Notes under the pieces: generated by a model
What the model was told of the DNA's origin: nothing
Databases searched by the model: none
What the model saw: the letters and a program-made list of their open reading frames with translations, nothing else
Assembly (NCBI GenBank): GCA_905235415.1
Contig: CAJOKX010000015.1
Coordinates: forward strand, 1 to 36,060
Direction of reading: 5' to 3'
DNA length: 36,060 nucleotides
From: an uncultured Lachnospiraceae bacterium
Lineage (GTDB): Bacteria > Bacillota > Clostridia > Lachnospirales > Lachnospiraceae
Part shown: positions 8,353 to 17,069 of the stretch, piece by piece
How the letters are laid out: the number at the start of each line of letters is the position of its first letter
How positions within the stretch are numbered: the first letter of the stretch is position 1
Made by a program: the position numbers and the translations under genes

Positions 8353-9333
8353 TCAGGTCGTAAACAGCTTGTCGGTTCTTCCCTCGTACGGCGCGTCGAT
8401 CATCAGAGGCCGCAGGAACTCGATGGTTTTCCTGTCGCCGTCCGCACGACTCATGATCACATCCTCGTCCTCATAGTTGTACACACCGTCAAACCCGCCC
8501 AGGTACAGCAGGGAGATCAGTTTCTTCCAGTTGATGTCGCCCCAGCCCGGGATGCGGAACCGGAAGGATCGGTCCTTCCTCGCAAAGCGGTCCTGCATAT
8601 ACATGTTCAGTCCGCCCATTGGCAGATTGTGCTGTATGATCTCACAGTCCTTTGCATGCACCGTGACGATGCGGTCCGCCAGCACCTGCGCAAAGCAGTA
8701 GACATCGATACCGGAGAAATATACATTCGCCGGATCAAAATTCAGTGCGAAACTCGGATGGTGATCTGTCACATCCAGCAGGCGAAGGGTCGACTGAATA
8801 TCATAGACGATATTGTTCGGGTGTGCCTCAAATGCGACCTTCACACCGAGCTTTTTATACTCATCGAATACATAGCCCCACTTCTCGGCAAACAGTTCCT
8901 CCTCATACTTCCAGCCGTCCGCTTCCGGCCAGTCATTGATGTGTCCGTAGTTTTCCATACCGGAAAAAGCAACAACGTGCTTACATCCCAGTTCTGCCGC
9001 AAGCTGCCCGGACTTGATCATGCTCTCCTGTGCAAAACGGATCTTCTCCTCTTTCGTCCCGGGGCAGATGGAGTCCATGCCCGGGCCGTAGGGCCCCATG
9101 ACCAGCGGAGAGTCCGCGTGATTGCTTAGACCGGAGATGAAGAGCCCGTAGCTTTCCACCTTCTCCTTCAGCTTCTGTGCGTTATTGCCTTTCAGAAGCT
9201 CATCCACATCGACCTGTCCGTTGTCGGTATATGCCGGGATCTCAACCGCATCGTATCCATGGGATGCCGCGATCTGAAGCACTTCATCGAGCGGTTTCTC
9301 CGACCAATTGACTGTACAGTATCCTATCTTCAT
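8353..9333 (-). CDS. Sugar phosphate isomerase/epimerase-like TIM-barrel protein
   Basis: A 326-residue protein of the xylose-isomerase-like/AP-endonuclease 2 superfamily. Metal-site residues are spread over the barrel as usual: FEAHPNN (Glu after strand 5), LNFDPANVY (Asp), TVHAKDCE (His and Asp) and the late acidic YNYEDEDV. It starts MKIGYCTVNWSEKPLDEVL with a strong AGGAAAGG site. The family includes tagatose/psicose 3-epimerases, inosose dehydratase IolE and C-glycoside cleaving enzymes, and sequence alone does not pick one. It follows the binding-protein gene by 52 bases and precedes the alcohol dehydrogenase, so an isomerase or dehydratase early in a sugar or cyclitol pathway is likely. 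Confidence 0.85.
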   Translation of the reverse strand: MKIGYCTVNWSEKPLDEVLQIAASHGYDAVEIPAYTDNGQVDVDELLKGNNAQKLKEKVESYGLFISGLSNHADSPLVMGPYGPGMDSICPGTKEEKIRFAQESMIKSGQLAAELGCKHVVAFSGMENYGHINDWPEADGWKYEEELFAEKWGYVFDEYKKLGVKVAFEAHPNNIVYDIQSTLRLLDVTDHHPSFALNFDPANVYFSGIDVYCFAQVLADRIVTVHAKDCEIIQHNLPMGGLNMYMQDRFARKDRSFRFRIPGWGDINWKKLISLLYLGGFDGVYNYEDEDVIMSRADGDRKTIEFLRPLMIDAPYEGRTDKLFTT

Positions 9334-9385
9334 GATCCGTTTTCCTTTCCTATCCTGTCTGCTGTTTCAGATTGTTTTCGGAATA

Positions 9386-10414
9386 TCAATATGTCCAGTC
9401 AAAGTCATCTCCGTCAGCAATGTAGTAGTCGTCAACATTTTCCGCGGTCACGACGATCGGGTCCTTCACGACAATGATGTCCTCAGGGTCATTGCCTTCC
9501 AGAGTATCGATTGCGAGGTGCAGCGCCTCAACGGATGCGGCACACGGGAACTGGGTGAAGCCATAGATCTTTCCCTCCTTGACCAGACGGGCAACACCGT
9601 TGATTCCGTCTGCGTTGACAATGATCAGGCCCTCGTCTTCACGGCCGGCTTCCTCGATGGCCCCCCATGCCGCAAGCGTGACGCCGCCGTCCTGGGAGAT
9701 GACTCCGTCAAAGTCGCCCGGCTGATACTTCTGCAGGAAGTCTTCCATGACGGATTTGCCCTTGGACTCTTCAAAGTCGGTATACTGACGGTCAATGATC
9801 TCGATGTCCGGATACTGGGAGAAGATCTTCTCCTGACCTGCCTTCTGTCCGTTGTCCGTTCCGGAACCTGCGATGGAATCAAGCGCTACGATCTTTCCTT
9901 TCGGCTCGCCGTATTTCTCCGTCAGGGCGTCTACCATGAGCTGCGCGCAGGCGGCGCCGTTGTTCTCATCGGTCCAGCCGACGAAATGATTGAATTCATC
10001 CGTGGATGCGGTGCGGTCAAACAGAATGACCGGAATTCCGCTCTCATAGGCAGCTTCGATGCCCGGATTGACCGCGTCCTCGACCGCTGGGGTGATCAGG
10101 ATGGCATCCAGATCCTGTGCGAGCATGGTTTCGATATTGGAGTTTTCCTGCTCTGCGCTGTCATGCGCGTCGGACTCAACCAGCTCTACGCCGATCCGAT
10201 CCGCTTCTTCGACAAGCATGTCGCGCATCTTGACTCTCCAGCTGTTGGATACGGAAGCATTGGCAAATCCGATCCGATAGCCGTTGTCTGCCACGTACGT
10301 GTAGTCTTTCTCTCCCTGCGATGCCTCTGTCTCGTCCGCCAGGGCAGCACCGCTGAATGCCATCACTCCCGCGAGTGCAAATGCTGTGATCGCAGCCACT
10401 AGATTCTTCTTCAT
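9386..10414 (-). CDS. Sugar-binding protein of ABC importer 1 (RbsB/periplasmic-binding-protein type I)
   Basis: 342 residues: a signal peptide (MKKNLVAAITAFALAGVMAF then GAALA-DE) followed by a type I solute-binding fold with the usual repeats: GFANASVSNSWRVKMRD, LAQDLDAILITPAVEDAV, IPVILFDRT, GKIVALDSIAGSGTDNGQKAG, FDGVISQDGGVTLAAWGA and GFTQFPCAASVEAL. The Asp/Arg (FDRT) and DG residues typical of ribose-type ligands are present. No lipobox Cys follows the hydrophobic core; cleavage looks like a signal peptidase I site (ALA/DE), unusual for a monoderm. First gene of the leftward operon, with AAAAGGAGAA before its ATG and the promoter at 10513-10541. Confidence 0.9.
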   Translation of the reverse strand: MKKNLVAAITAFALAGVMAFSGAALADETEASQGEKDYTYVADNGYRIGFANASVSNSWRVKMRDMLVEEADRIGVELVESDAHDSAEQENSNIETMLAQDLDAILITPAVEDAVNPGIEAAYESGIPVILFDRTASTDEFNHFVGWTDENNGAACAQLMVDALTEKYGEPKGKIVALDSIAGSGTDNGQKAGQEKIFSQYPDIEIIDRQYTDFEESKGKSVMEDFLQKYQPGDFDGVISQDGGVTLAAWGAIEEAGREDEGLIIVNADGINGVARLVKEGKIYGFTQFPCAASVEALHLAIDTLEGNDPEDIIVVKDPIVVTAENVDDYYIADGDDFDWTY

Positions 10415-10512
10415 AGTCTCGTTCTCCTTTTCTTTTAATAGTTGTATCTGTTACGCCCCGTATCGAAAGGCCGGTGCGGACAATCTTCTCCGCATCCGTC
10501 CTGTTACTGTGA

Positions 10513-10541
10513 AATATAGCACCTTTGTTTTCGTTTGTCTA
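10513..10541 (-). promoter_or_regulatory. Promoter of importer operon 1
   Basis: Read on the minus strand: -35 TAGACA (10541-10536), a 17-base spacer and -10 TATATT (10518-10513), putting the transcript start near 10506 and leaving a leader of about 90 bases before the binding-protein ATG. CGTTT repeats overlap the -35 box. Confidence 0.6.
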
Positions 10542-10758
10542 TCGTTTTTTGCGTTTTGTTTTTATATATTTTTATTTCCTTTTGCCTAAATCGCCTGCCT
10601 TTACCACCCTGACTCATCTGTTTCTCATATTTATCACGCTTATTCCTTCAAAATAATAGTTATATTCATTTCTCGCCCTGATGTATACATGAATTTGAAT
10701 TTTTGTATATCTTTGTTTTATTAGTTTTGCTTTTATTTCTATTGCGTTTTGCGTTTTT
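10532..10758. promoter_or_regulatory. Candidate DeoR-type operators: clustered CGTTT(T) repeats
   Basis: The CGTTT word occurs at 10532, 10543 and 10552 (spacing 11 and 9 bases, roughly one helical turn), overlapping the operon-1 -35 box, and again at 10745 and 10752 just upstream of the deoR-gene -35 box. DeoR/GlpR-family repressors commonly bind repeated TTCG/CGTTT-like words, so these are reasonable targets for the repressor encoded at 10841. The rest of the 425-base divergent region is AT-rich and shows no gene. Confidence 0.45.
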
Positions 10759-10774
10759 GTATGATATTATTTAT

Positions 10775-10803
10775 TTGACTTTTATCGGATTTGCTTGTGT
10801 AAT
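10775..10803 (+). promoter_or_regulatory. Promoter of the deoR-kinase-eutH-SDR unit
   Basis: -35 TTGACT (10775-10780), a 17-base spacer and -10 TGTAAT (10798-10803). The predicted start is near 10810; the short leader can fold a small GAGAT/ATCTC hairpin and holds GGGAG before the ATG at 10841. Confidence 0.6.
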
Positions 10804-10840
10804 GAGATTAAAATCTCAATATTCCGGGAGATGACAGGCA

Positions 10841-11605
10841 ATGAATAAATTAGAAAGACAAACCCAGATCAGAAAACTGCTGAAGGAAAACCGCCAGGTC
10901 GATGTATCTCCCCTGGCCGAACTGCTCGGCGTGTCAGATGCGACCATCCGGAGCGATCTCGAGGAACTGGAAAAAATCGGATTCCTGGTCCGGTTTCACG
11001 GCGGAGCAGCGCTTGCGGAAAATGAAGAAAAGACTTCTGAAGGTTTCACCGCTGTAGAACCCAGTGCGGATAAGGAAGCGATCGGCCAGCTCGCCTCACG
11101 GCTCATCGAAGATCGCGAGGGAATCTTCCTCGGACCCGGTACGACCAATTACTATATCGCGAAAGCTCTGAGCAACCGGCAGGGAGGTTACGTCAACGTC
11201 GTGACCAACAATTTCCTTGTTGCCGGTGCACTGTGTGGCTGCAATACCGTTCGCCTTCATTTCCTTGGAGGTACCGTCGCACCCGATGGACTGTTTACCA
11301 TACCGGACAGCCTGGCGCAGGATCTGGACAAAATATTCCTTGACAAAATGTTCTTTTCCATCGACGGGATCGATCCGGCTGCCGGATACACACTGTCCGA
11401 CTCGATCGTGCAGGATCAGATCCTCACGGTTGCGGCGAAGGCGGGTACCGTGATCATGGCGGCTGACCGGAGCAAGTTTGACTCACGCTCCTTCATGGCT
11501 ATAGGCGGACTGGATTTTGCGCCGGTCGTCATTACCAACAGCCCGCTATCCGATTCTTATCGGAATCTTTATGATGCCTATGGCGTCAAAGTACATCTCA
11601 CATAA
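10841..11605 (+). CDS. DeoR/GlpR-family transcriptional repressor
   Basis: 254 residues. The N-terminal winged helix-turn-helix is complete: NKLERQTQIRKLLKENRQVD, VSPLAELLGVSDATIRSDLEELE and FLVRFHGGAAL. The C-terminal DeoRC ligand domain has the phosphosugar-isomerase-like fold with FLGPGTTNYYIAKAL, VNVVTNNFLVAGAL, HFLGGTV and the final MAADRSKFDSRSF stretch. Such proteins bind DNA until a phosphorylated sugar intermediate releases them. It is divergent from importer operon 1 and first in the unit with the kinase, so its effector is probably the product of that kinase. Candidate operators lie in both promoter regions. Confidence 0.93.
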   Translation: MNKLERQTQIRKLLKENRQVDVSPLAELLGVSDATIRSDLEELEKIGFLVRFHGGAALAENEEKTSEGFTAVEPSADKEAIGQLASRLIEDREGIFLGPGTTNYYIAKALSNRQGGYVNVVTNNFLVAGALCGCNTVRLHFLGGTVAPDGLFTIPDSLAQDLDKIFLDKMFFSIDGIDPAAGYTLSDSIVQDQILTVAAKAGTVIMAADRSKFDSRSFMAIGGLDFAPVVITNSPLSDSYRNLYDAYGVKVHLT

Positions 11606-11627
11606 ATACAGAGAAAGGATCCTCCCA

Positions 11628-13157
11628 ATGGCGAAAGACAAACTCATCGCATATGACCTCGGGACCGGAGGCATCAAGGCCTCGCTGTTCTGTTCTGACG
11701 GGACCTCTCTGGCGGAAGTCTTTGAACAGTATGAAACCTTCTTCCCGCACGATCTCCGGGTCGAACAGCGGCCCGAGGACTGGTGGCAGGGAGTCTGCCA
11801 TGCAACGAAAAAACTCCTCCTTGAAAGCGGCGCGGACCCTTCTGAACTGGCCTGCGCCGCTCTGTCCGGGCACAGCCTGGTGGCAGTTCCCCTGGATCGT
11901 CAGAGACGTCTGCTGCAGGATCAGGTCCCGATCTGGTGCGATATGCGTGCGGAGGATCAGCTCTCTTCTTTTTTTAAGGATTTAGACTACACAGACTGGT
12001 ACACCACGACCGGCAACGGAGATCCGGCCCAGACCTATACCATCCTCAAGCTCATGTGGATGAAGGAGCATGAGAGAGAACTGTACGATCAGACAGACGT
12101 GATCCTCGGCTCCAAGGACTACATCAACTTCCGGCTCACGGGCTCGGTATGCACAGACCCCTCCTACGCCTCCGGTTTCGGCGTGTTCAACCTGAAGGCA
12201 TGGGACTACGAGGACCGCTTCTTTGAAGCTTCCGGCATACCTCGTTCCATCTTTCCGTCCATCGCGGCGTCGGACTCCATCATCGGATACGTTACCGCGC
12301 AGGCCAGTGAGCAGACGGGACTCCCTGCCGGCCTCCCCGTTGCCTGCGGTGCGGTGGACAATACCTGTATGTCCATCGGAGCGCGCGGTCTGGAGGAGGG
12401 TTCGGTATATGCTTCTCTTGGCTCTTCCAGCTGGATCGCCGTCACTTCCCGTGAGCCGATCGTGGATCCTGTCACACGGCCTTTCGTGTTTGCGCACGCA
12501 AAACCGGGATATTACACATCCGCTGTTTCCATCTTTTCGGCCGGCAACTCCTTCCGGTGGATACGTGACCGGATCATGGCCGATCACGTAGCGGACACCT
12601 CTGTATATGACGTAATGAATCAGATGGCACAGTCCGTTCCGCCCGGGAGCCGCGGAGTTCTGTTCAATCCGTCCCTCGCGGGAGGAAGCGCGCAGGAACC
12701 CAGTGCGAACCTGTACGGCGCCTTTATGGGACTCAGGCTCGGAACAACGCGGGAAGATCTGGTCCGCGCCTCCATGGAGGGCGTTGCGATGGCTCTGCGC
12801 ATGACGCTGGATATTCTGAAAAAGCAGACAGCCCTTTCCGGCGACATGCTGCTGACAGGCGGCTGCAGCAAATCTGCCGTGTGGAGACGTATCTTCTGTG
12901 ATGTATTCAACATGCCGGTCCTGAAAACCAATGTGGATCAGGATGCGGCTTCCCTCGGTGCCGCAGCACTTGCCGCAAACGCCACCGGACTGTGGAATTC
13001 TTATGACCGTATCGGACAGATCCATCGCGAAGAGAGCCGTCTGGTTCCGGATCCGGCAAACAATGCGGTATATGAAGCACTGCTCCCCATCTATGCCGAA
13101 TGGACGCGGACGCTCTCCCGGCTTGGGGATGAGCTCCAGGCGCTGAAAGTGCGCTGA
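11628..13157 (+). CDS. FGGY-family sugar kinase (xylulokinase-like)
   Basis: 509 residues from the ATG at 11628, chosen because AAAGGA lies eight bases upstream; the frame is open further back inside the repressor gene but without a site. N-terminal ATP-binding motif LIAYDLGTGGIKASLF, substrate region QRPEDWWQGVCHATKKLL, SGHSLVAVPLD, PIWCDMRAEDQ and the second FGGY signature region GAVDNTCMSIGARGLEEGSV, then the C-terminal LLTGGCSKSAVWRRIFCDVF. The enzyme phosphorylates a sugar or polyol (xylulose, ribulose, erythritol and others) with ATP in the cytoplasm. It lies 22 bases after the repressor gene. The DeoC-type aldolase across the divergent promoter would cleave the phosphorylated product. 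Confidence 0.9.
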   Translation: MAKDKLIAYDLGTGGIKASLFCSDGTSLAEVFEQYETFFPHDLRVEQRPEDWWQGVCHATKKLLLESGADPSELACAALSGHSLVAVPLDRQRRLLQDQVPIWCDMRAEDQLSSFFKDLDYTDWYTTTGNGDPAQTYTILKLMWMKEHERELYDQTDVILGSKDYINFRLTGSVCTDPSYASGFGVFNLKAWDYEDRFFEASGIPRSIFPSIAASDSIIGYVTAQASEQTGLPAGLPVACGAVDNTCMSIGARGLEEGSVYASLGSSSWIAVTSREPIVDPVTRPFVFAHAKPGYYTSAVSIFSAGNSFRWIRDRIMADHVADTSVYDVMNQMAQSVPPGSRGVLFNPSLAGGSAQEPSANLYGAFMGLRLGTTREDLVRASMEGVAMALRMTLDILKKQTALSGDMLLTGGCSKSAVWRRIFCDVFNMPVLKTNVDQDAASLGAAALAANATGLWNSYDRIGQIHREESRLVPDPANNAVYEALLPIYAEWTRTLSRLGDELQALKVR

Positions 13158-13167
13158 TTGTTATATT

Positions 13168-14250
13168 ATGGCAATTGTTTACCTGACCTCAGCATTTATG
13201 CTGCTTGGTGTATTCGACAAGATCGTACTGCATAACCGGCTGGGTTACGGCCCGAAGTTTGACGAAGGTATCATGGCCATGGGATCGCTTGCGCTCTCCA
13301 TGGCCGGCATCATGTGCCTGGCTCCTCTGATCGGACGGTATCTGGCTCCGGCAATATCTCCCGTATTCCGTATCTTCGGTACTGATCCTGCCATGATCGC
13401 GGGGGCGATCCTTGCTTGCGACACCGGCGGATATCCGCTGGCGGTCACGATGACACAGGATACGCAGATTGCGATGCTGTCCGGCATCTTTGTCGGATCG
13501 ATGATGGGAGCGACCATCGTTTTCTCCATACCGGTCTCTCTGGGCATGATTACAGAAGCGGACAAACCATATCTTGCAAGAGGTTTTCTCTGTGGATTCA
13601 TCTCGGTTCCGGTCGGCGCATTTGTCAGTGCGCTCACATCCGGCATCTCTCCGGTTAAGGCGCTGGTCAACCTAATCCCGCTGATCCTCGTATCACTCCT
13701 GCTGTCCTATGTGATGGCTCGATTCCCGGAACGGATGCTGAAGATCTTTCACACCTTTGCACGCATTATCACGATTTTTATCCATACAGGTCTTGCTGCC
13801 GGCATCTTCTGTGCCCTGACCGGGATCACTCTGATCCCCGGCCTCGACCCGATCGGTCCGCAGCTGGAGACCTGCGGCATCATCGCCATCACACTGGCAG
13901 GCGCCTATCCGATGGTACAGTTCATAACCACTTATCTCTCAAAACCGCTGACCCTGCTGGGATCTCTTGCGGGTGTGAGCAAGGAAGCCGCTGCCGGCAT
14001 GGTGGCCTGTCTTGCAAACAACATCCCGCTGTTCGGTATGCTCCGCAGCATGGAGGGCCATGACAAAGTCGTGTCGGTCGCTTTCTCAGTCTGCGCGTCC
14101 TTTGCGCTCGGGGATCATCTCGGTTTTGCCGCCGCCCAGTGCCATGCTGCTGCCGGGCCGATGATCACGGGCAAGCTTGCCGGCGGCATGACAGCGATCG
14201 TAATTGCGCGGCTCCTTCAGAAAACAGGCCGCCCTGCGCCGCAGGGGTAA
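13168..14250 (+). CDS. EutH-family membrane transporter
   Basis: 360 residues, very hydrophobic, with about ten membrane segments. It matches the ethanolamine-utilisation transporter EutH in order and motifs: KFDEGIMAMGSLALSMAGIM, GTDPAMIAGAILACDTGGYP with the Asp and Gly pair, FVGSMMGATIVFSIP, GGVSKEAA-like LAGVSKEAAAGMVACLANN, and the ending FALGDHLGFAA. EutH facilitates ethanolamine entry. No ethanolamine lyase or microcompartment gene is visible; instead it sits between an FGGY kinase (10 bases upstream) and an SDR. The ATG has no clear ribosome binding site, so translation may depend on coupling to the kinase gene. The cargo may differ from ethanolamine. Confidence 0.85.
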   Translation: MAIVYLTSAFMLLGVFDKIVLHNRLGYGPKFDEGIMAMGSLALSMAGIMCLAPLIGRYLAPAISPVFRIFGTDPAMIAGAILACDTGGYPLAVTMTQDTQIAMLSGIFVGSMMGATIVFSIPVSLGMITEADKPYLARGFLCGFISVPVGAFVSALTSGISPVKALVNLIPLILVSLLLSYVMARFPERMLKIFHTFARIITIFIHTGLAAGIFCALTGITLIPGLDPIGPQLETCGIIAITLAGAYPMVQFITTYLSKPLTLLGSLAGVSKEAAAGMVACLANNIPLFGMLRSMEGHDKVVSVAFSVCASFALGDHLGFAAAQCHAAAGPMITGKLAGGMTAIVIARLLQKTGRPAPQG

Positions 14251-14306
14251 CTGCAGCCATACAAACATGTATAACAATAATGAACATTAAGAAAGGAAAC
14301 GAAGCT

Positions 14307-15113
14307 ATGGCAAAAATGGTAGTTGGAAAGCTTGACGGAAAAGCCGCAATTGTTACAGGTGCCGCAATGGGAATGGGCGCCTCTATCGCCGCGGTCTACG
14401 CTAAATACGGCGCAAAAGTCTGCATGGTGGATCTGTCAGAACAGGTGGAGCAGACGGCTGAGCGCATCCGCAGGGAAACCGGAGCGCAGATCATCTCCTG
14501 CAGGGGTGATGTGACGAAGCCCGAAGATATGAAGGCTGCCGCTTCAGCCTGCGTCAAAGCCTTCGGACGCATCGATGTCGCTGCCTGCAACGCGGGCGTA
14601 TGCCGACTGTGCAATTTCCTCGAGATGTCCGACGCAGACCGGGATTTTCACATCGACGTCAATATCAAGGGCGTGTGGAACACCTGTCAGGCAGTTCTTC
14701 CGCAGATGCTTGAGCAGGGCGGCGGCGTCATTGTGATCGCCTCTTCCGTCACCGGTGACATCGTCGCGGACCCCGGAGAGAGTGCCTACGCACTTACAAA
14801 AGCAGCCCTGGTGGGTCTGACCAAAGCGCTGGCCATCGAATTCGCACCCAAAAATATCCGGGTCAACTGCACACAGCTGGGTTATGCCCGCACACCGATG
14901 GCGGAAAGCATCGCAAAGCAGTCCTCCCCGGATGATCCGGAAGCCGCTTTTGCGGATATGGCCAAAGGGATCCCTGTAAAGAGGCTTGCCTCACCGGATG
15001 AGGTCGGCGAACTGTTCGCATTCCTCGGAAGCGATGAGTCCAGTTATATCACCGGTTCCCAGTTCGTCATCGACGGAGCCGCTACGATTCGTGAATCCAA
15101 CATGGGCGTTTAA
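14307..15113 (+). CDS. Short-chain dehydrogenase/reductase (SDR)
   Basis: 268 residues from the ATG at 14307 (AAAGGAAAC upstream). Classical SDR features: cofactor motif VTGAAMGMGASIAAVYAK, MVDLSE with an acidic residue after strand 2 (NAD preference), DVTKPEDM, ACNAGVC, the catalytic Ser in VIASSVTGD and Tyr/Lys in YALTKAALVGLTKALA, and IRVNCTQLGYARTPM. Reduces or oxidises a hydroxyl/keto group of a small molecule. Last gene of the rightward unit, 56 bases after eutH, and convergent with the flavoprotein gene with a 4-base overlap of the ends (15110-15113). Probably handles the same sugar or polyol as the kinase. Confidence 0.9.
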   Translation: MAKMVVGKLDGKAAIVTGAAMGMGASIAAVYAKYGAKVCMVDLSEQVEQTAERIRRETGAQIISCRGDVTKPEDMKAAASACVKAFGRIDVAACNAGVCRLCNFLEMSDADRDFHIDVNIKGVWNTCQAVLPQMLEQGGGVIVIASSVTGDIVADPGESAYALTKAALVGLTKALAIEFAPKNIRVNCTQLGYARTPMAESIAKQSSPDDPEAAFADMAKGIPVKRLASPDEVGELFAFLGSDESSYITGSQFVIDGAATIRESNMGV

Positions 15114-17059
15114 TCCCTCAGTTCACGCTTTCGCCAGGCAGTCCACTCATTTTCAAAGAAATAGTCGCAGTCCGGAAGCTGACGAGGCTTCCTCCAGGTT
15201 ATATTGCAGCTGCAGCTGTCCCACCTTATCTCCTGAATAAGGTTCGGGGTAGCTTCGCTGCTTATCCTGCAGCGGAACAGATCCGGCATCTCACCTTCCG
15301 GTTTTTCTCCTGAAAGGTCCGTATAGAGTGCAGATCCCCTGCTGCCTGCTCCGTTCTGCGCATAATCAAGCATTGCCGTAAGATAGATCTGCTTTACCAG
15401 CAGCTGGTCTCTGAGCCGATAGAACCAGGGGAGTTTCGCGGTTTCAGGAACCATTGCGATGTCCCGCAGGTGATGCAGTGTCTCAGCAACCTGATCCAGC
15501 GCAGCCTCTATCTTATCCGGATTGCGGATCATCCCACCGATAGCACTCATTTCCTCTCTCTGTTCTCTGTGAAGCTGTGTCACGGATCTCTTTCCATGCA
15601 GAGTTTCCGGAATCAATGCAAAAAACCGGGCCTCATCATACAGATCCTTCATCAAAGCCTCTTCCATCTCCTGCCTTTCACAAAATGAACGCCCCCCTTT
15701 CCTGTCCTTCAGTACGATATGATGTGCGGCACGCATCGCCCCGGCCTGCCCCGCGTTCAATGCCGTGCCGCCCGGTCTGGTCACACCATGAGTCCCGGCA
15801 GCTTCTCCAACCACATACAATCCATTCACAGAGCTTTCCCAGTTTGCATCCACTGCGACTCCTCCGTTATTGTGCTGTGCGCATACTGCGATCTCCAGCG
15901 GCTCCCTGTCCAGATCCACTCCATGATCCAGGTAGAAAGAGACAGCAGGTTCATTCAGCTTTCTGAGCCGTTCTACAGGTGTCTGCTGCATTGCATGTGC
16001 ACGGGACAGATAGATCCGCGCTTCTTCCGAGATCCGCTCAAACGGAACCGGAACACAGCACGGATTACAGGTGAAATCCAGATATACCCGTCTGCCTCTC
16101 ATAATTCGCTCCCGGTAAACCAGAAGGTCGATCACCGATGACCCGCCCCGTATCTTCTTTACATCAAAGGGCCACTGATATCCTTTCAGGAAAGTCATGG
16201 TAAGCAGCTCTGCCGGATCTTTATAATACTCTGAGAGAAACTCACGTGTGTCGGAACCATCCTCCTTTGTCGAAAAAAAGCGGGGTATGCACTGCATGTA
16301 AGAACCGCTTACATTCCATCTCGGCCTGAGAGAAGCCATGCCATACTGCCATTCCGTCAGATTCTGTCCGGCAGCCCCGCATTCATATGCAAGAGAACTC
16401 ATCCCATGCTGCGCGACGGGATAAACACTGTCAAGATACAGGCCGGCCGGTCCGCCAGTCGCAAGGACTACATCTGTGCAGCGAATCAGAAGATACACAG
16501 GCTCTGTCTTCTGCGTCAGATCCAGTGCGAGTATGCCTGCCACCTTGTTTTGTCTCACGAAGACGCGGATCACCAGCATGTGGTCAAGAATCCTGACGCC
16601 TGCCTCCATCGCGGTTCGTTCAAGACACTCTGTCATGATCTTAGATGTATATGGGCCTGCACTAGTCGCGCGGCTTCCTGTGTCATGATCAGTCTGGTAT
16701 CCCATATACTCCCCGTACTGCGTACAGGGAAAGGGCACCCCCGATTCTGTCAGGAAATAAAAAGCCCGGGCGGAAAGCGCCGCCTCCACCAGCGCATTGT
16801 CTCCATCCACACTGCCGCCGGCTGCCAGATCCGCCGCCATCCTGAGAACTGAGTCCGGCGTTTCCCCCGCAAGCGACAGTTTGTAGTATGTCTGCTTATC
16901 AGACCCGGTATTTCTGGACGTCCCGGAAAGACGGTCTTCCGTTACGAGTGCCATATCCGAAAGGCCGGACCTCCTCAGTTCCACTGCAGCCCGGTATCCG
17001 GCCGCTCCGCTCCCGACCACGATGTGCCGGATCTTCTCTGTCCTTATCTGCATACGCAT
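15110..17059 (-). CDS. FAD-dependent oxidoreductase, fumarate reductase/L-aspartate oxidase-like flavoprotein
   Basis: 649 residues if started at ATG 17059, which follows GAGAAGAGG; the longer frame from 17098 would overlap the SDR end. The FAD dinucleotide motif is HIVVGSGAAGYRAAVELRR; later come SRNTGSDKQTYYK, DVVLATGGPAGLYL, the active-site loop EPLEIAVCAQHNNGGVAVD and GEAAGTHGVTRPGGTALNAGQAGA, all typical of the succinate dehydrogenase/fumarate reductase flavoprotein superfamily. A C-terminal helical domain and a CSCN pair near the end are seen. No iron-sulfur or membrane subunit gene accompanies it. It is the last gene of importer operon 2, after the SDR, and may do the reductive or dehydrogenating step with the OYE protein. 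Confidence 0.85.
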   Translation of the reverse strand: MRMQIRTEKIRHIVVGSGAAGYRAAVELRRSGLSDMALVTEDRLSGTSRNTGSDKQTYYKLSLAGETPDSVLRMAADLAAGGSVDGDNALVEAALSARAFYFLTESGVPFPCTQYGEYMGYQTDHDTGSRATSAGPYTSKIMTECLERTAMEAGVRILDHMLVIRVFVRQNKVAGILALDLTQKTEPVYLLIRCTDVVLATGGPAGLYLDSVYPVAQHGMSSLAYECGAAGQNLTEWQYGMASLRPRWNVSGSYMQCIPRFFSTKEDGSDTREFLSEYYKDPAELLTMTFLKGYQWPFDVKKIRGGSSVIDLLVYRERIMRGRRVYLDFTCNPCCVPVPFERISEEARIYLSRAHAMQQTPVERLRKLNEPAVSFYLDHGVDLDREPLEIAVCAQHNNGGVAVDANWESSVNGLYVVGEAAGTHGVTRPGGTALNAGQAGAMRAAHHIVLKDRKGGRSFCERQEMEEALMKDLYDEARFFALIPETLHGKRSVTQLHREQREEMSAIGGMIRNPDKIEAALDQVAETLHHLRDIAMVPETAKLPWFYRLRDQLLVKQIYLTAMLDYAQNGAGSRGSALYTDLSGEKPEGEMPDLFRCRISSEATPNLIQEIRWDSCSCNITWRKPRQLPDCDYFFENEWTAWRKRELRD

Positions 17060-17069
17060 ATGCCTCTTC

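Noticed and set aside
8353-9333. C-glycoside cleaving enzyme (DgpC-like) identity for the TIM-barrel protein
   Set aside because: The small partner subunit gene expected beside it is absent and the barrel motifs are shared by many isomerases.
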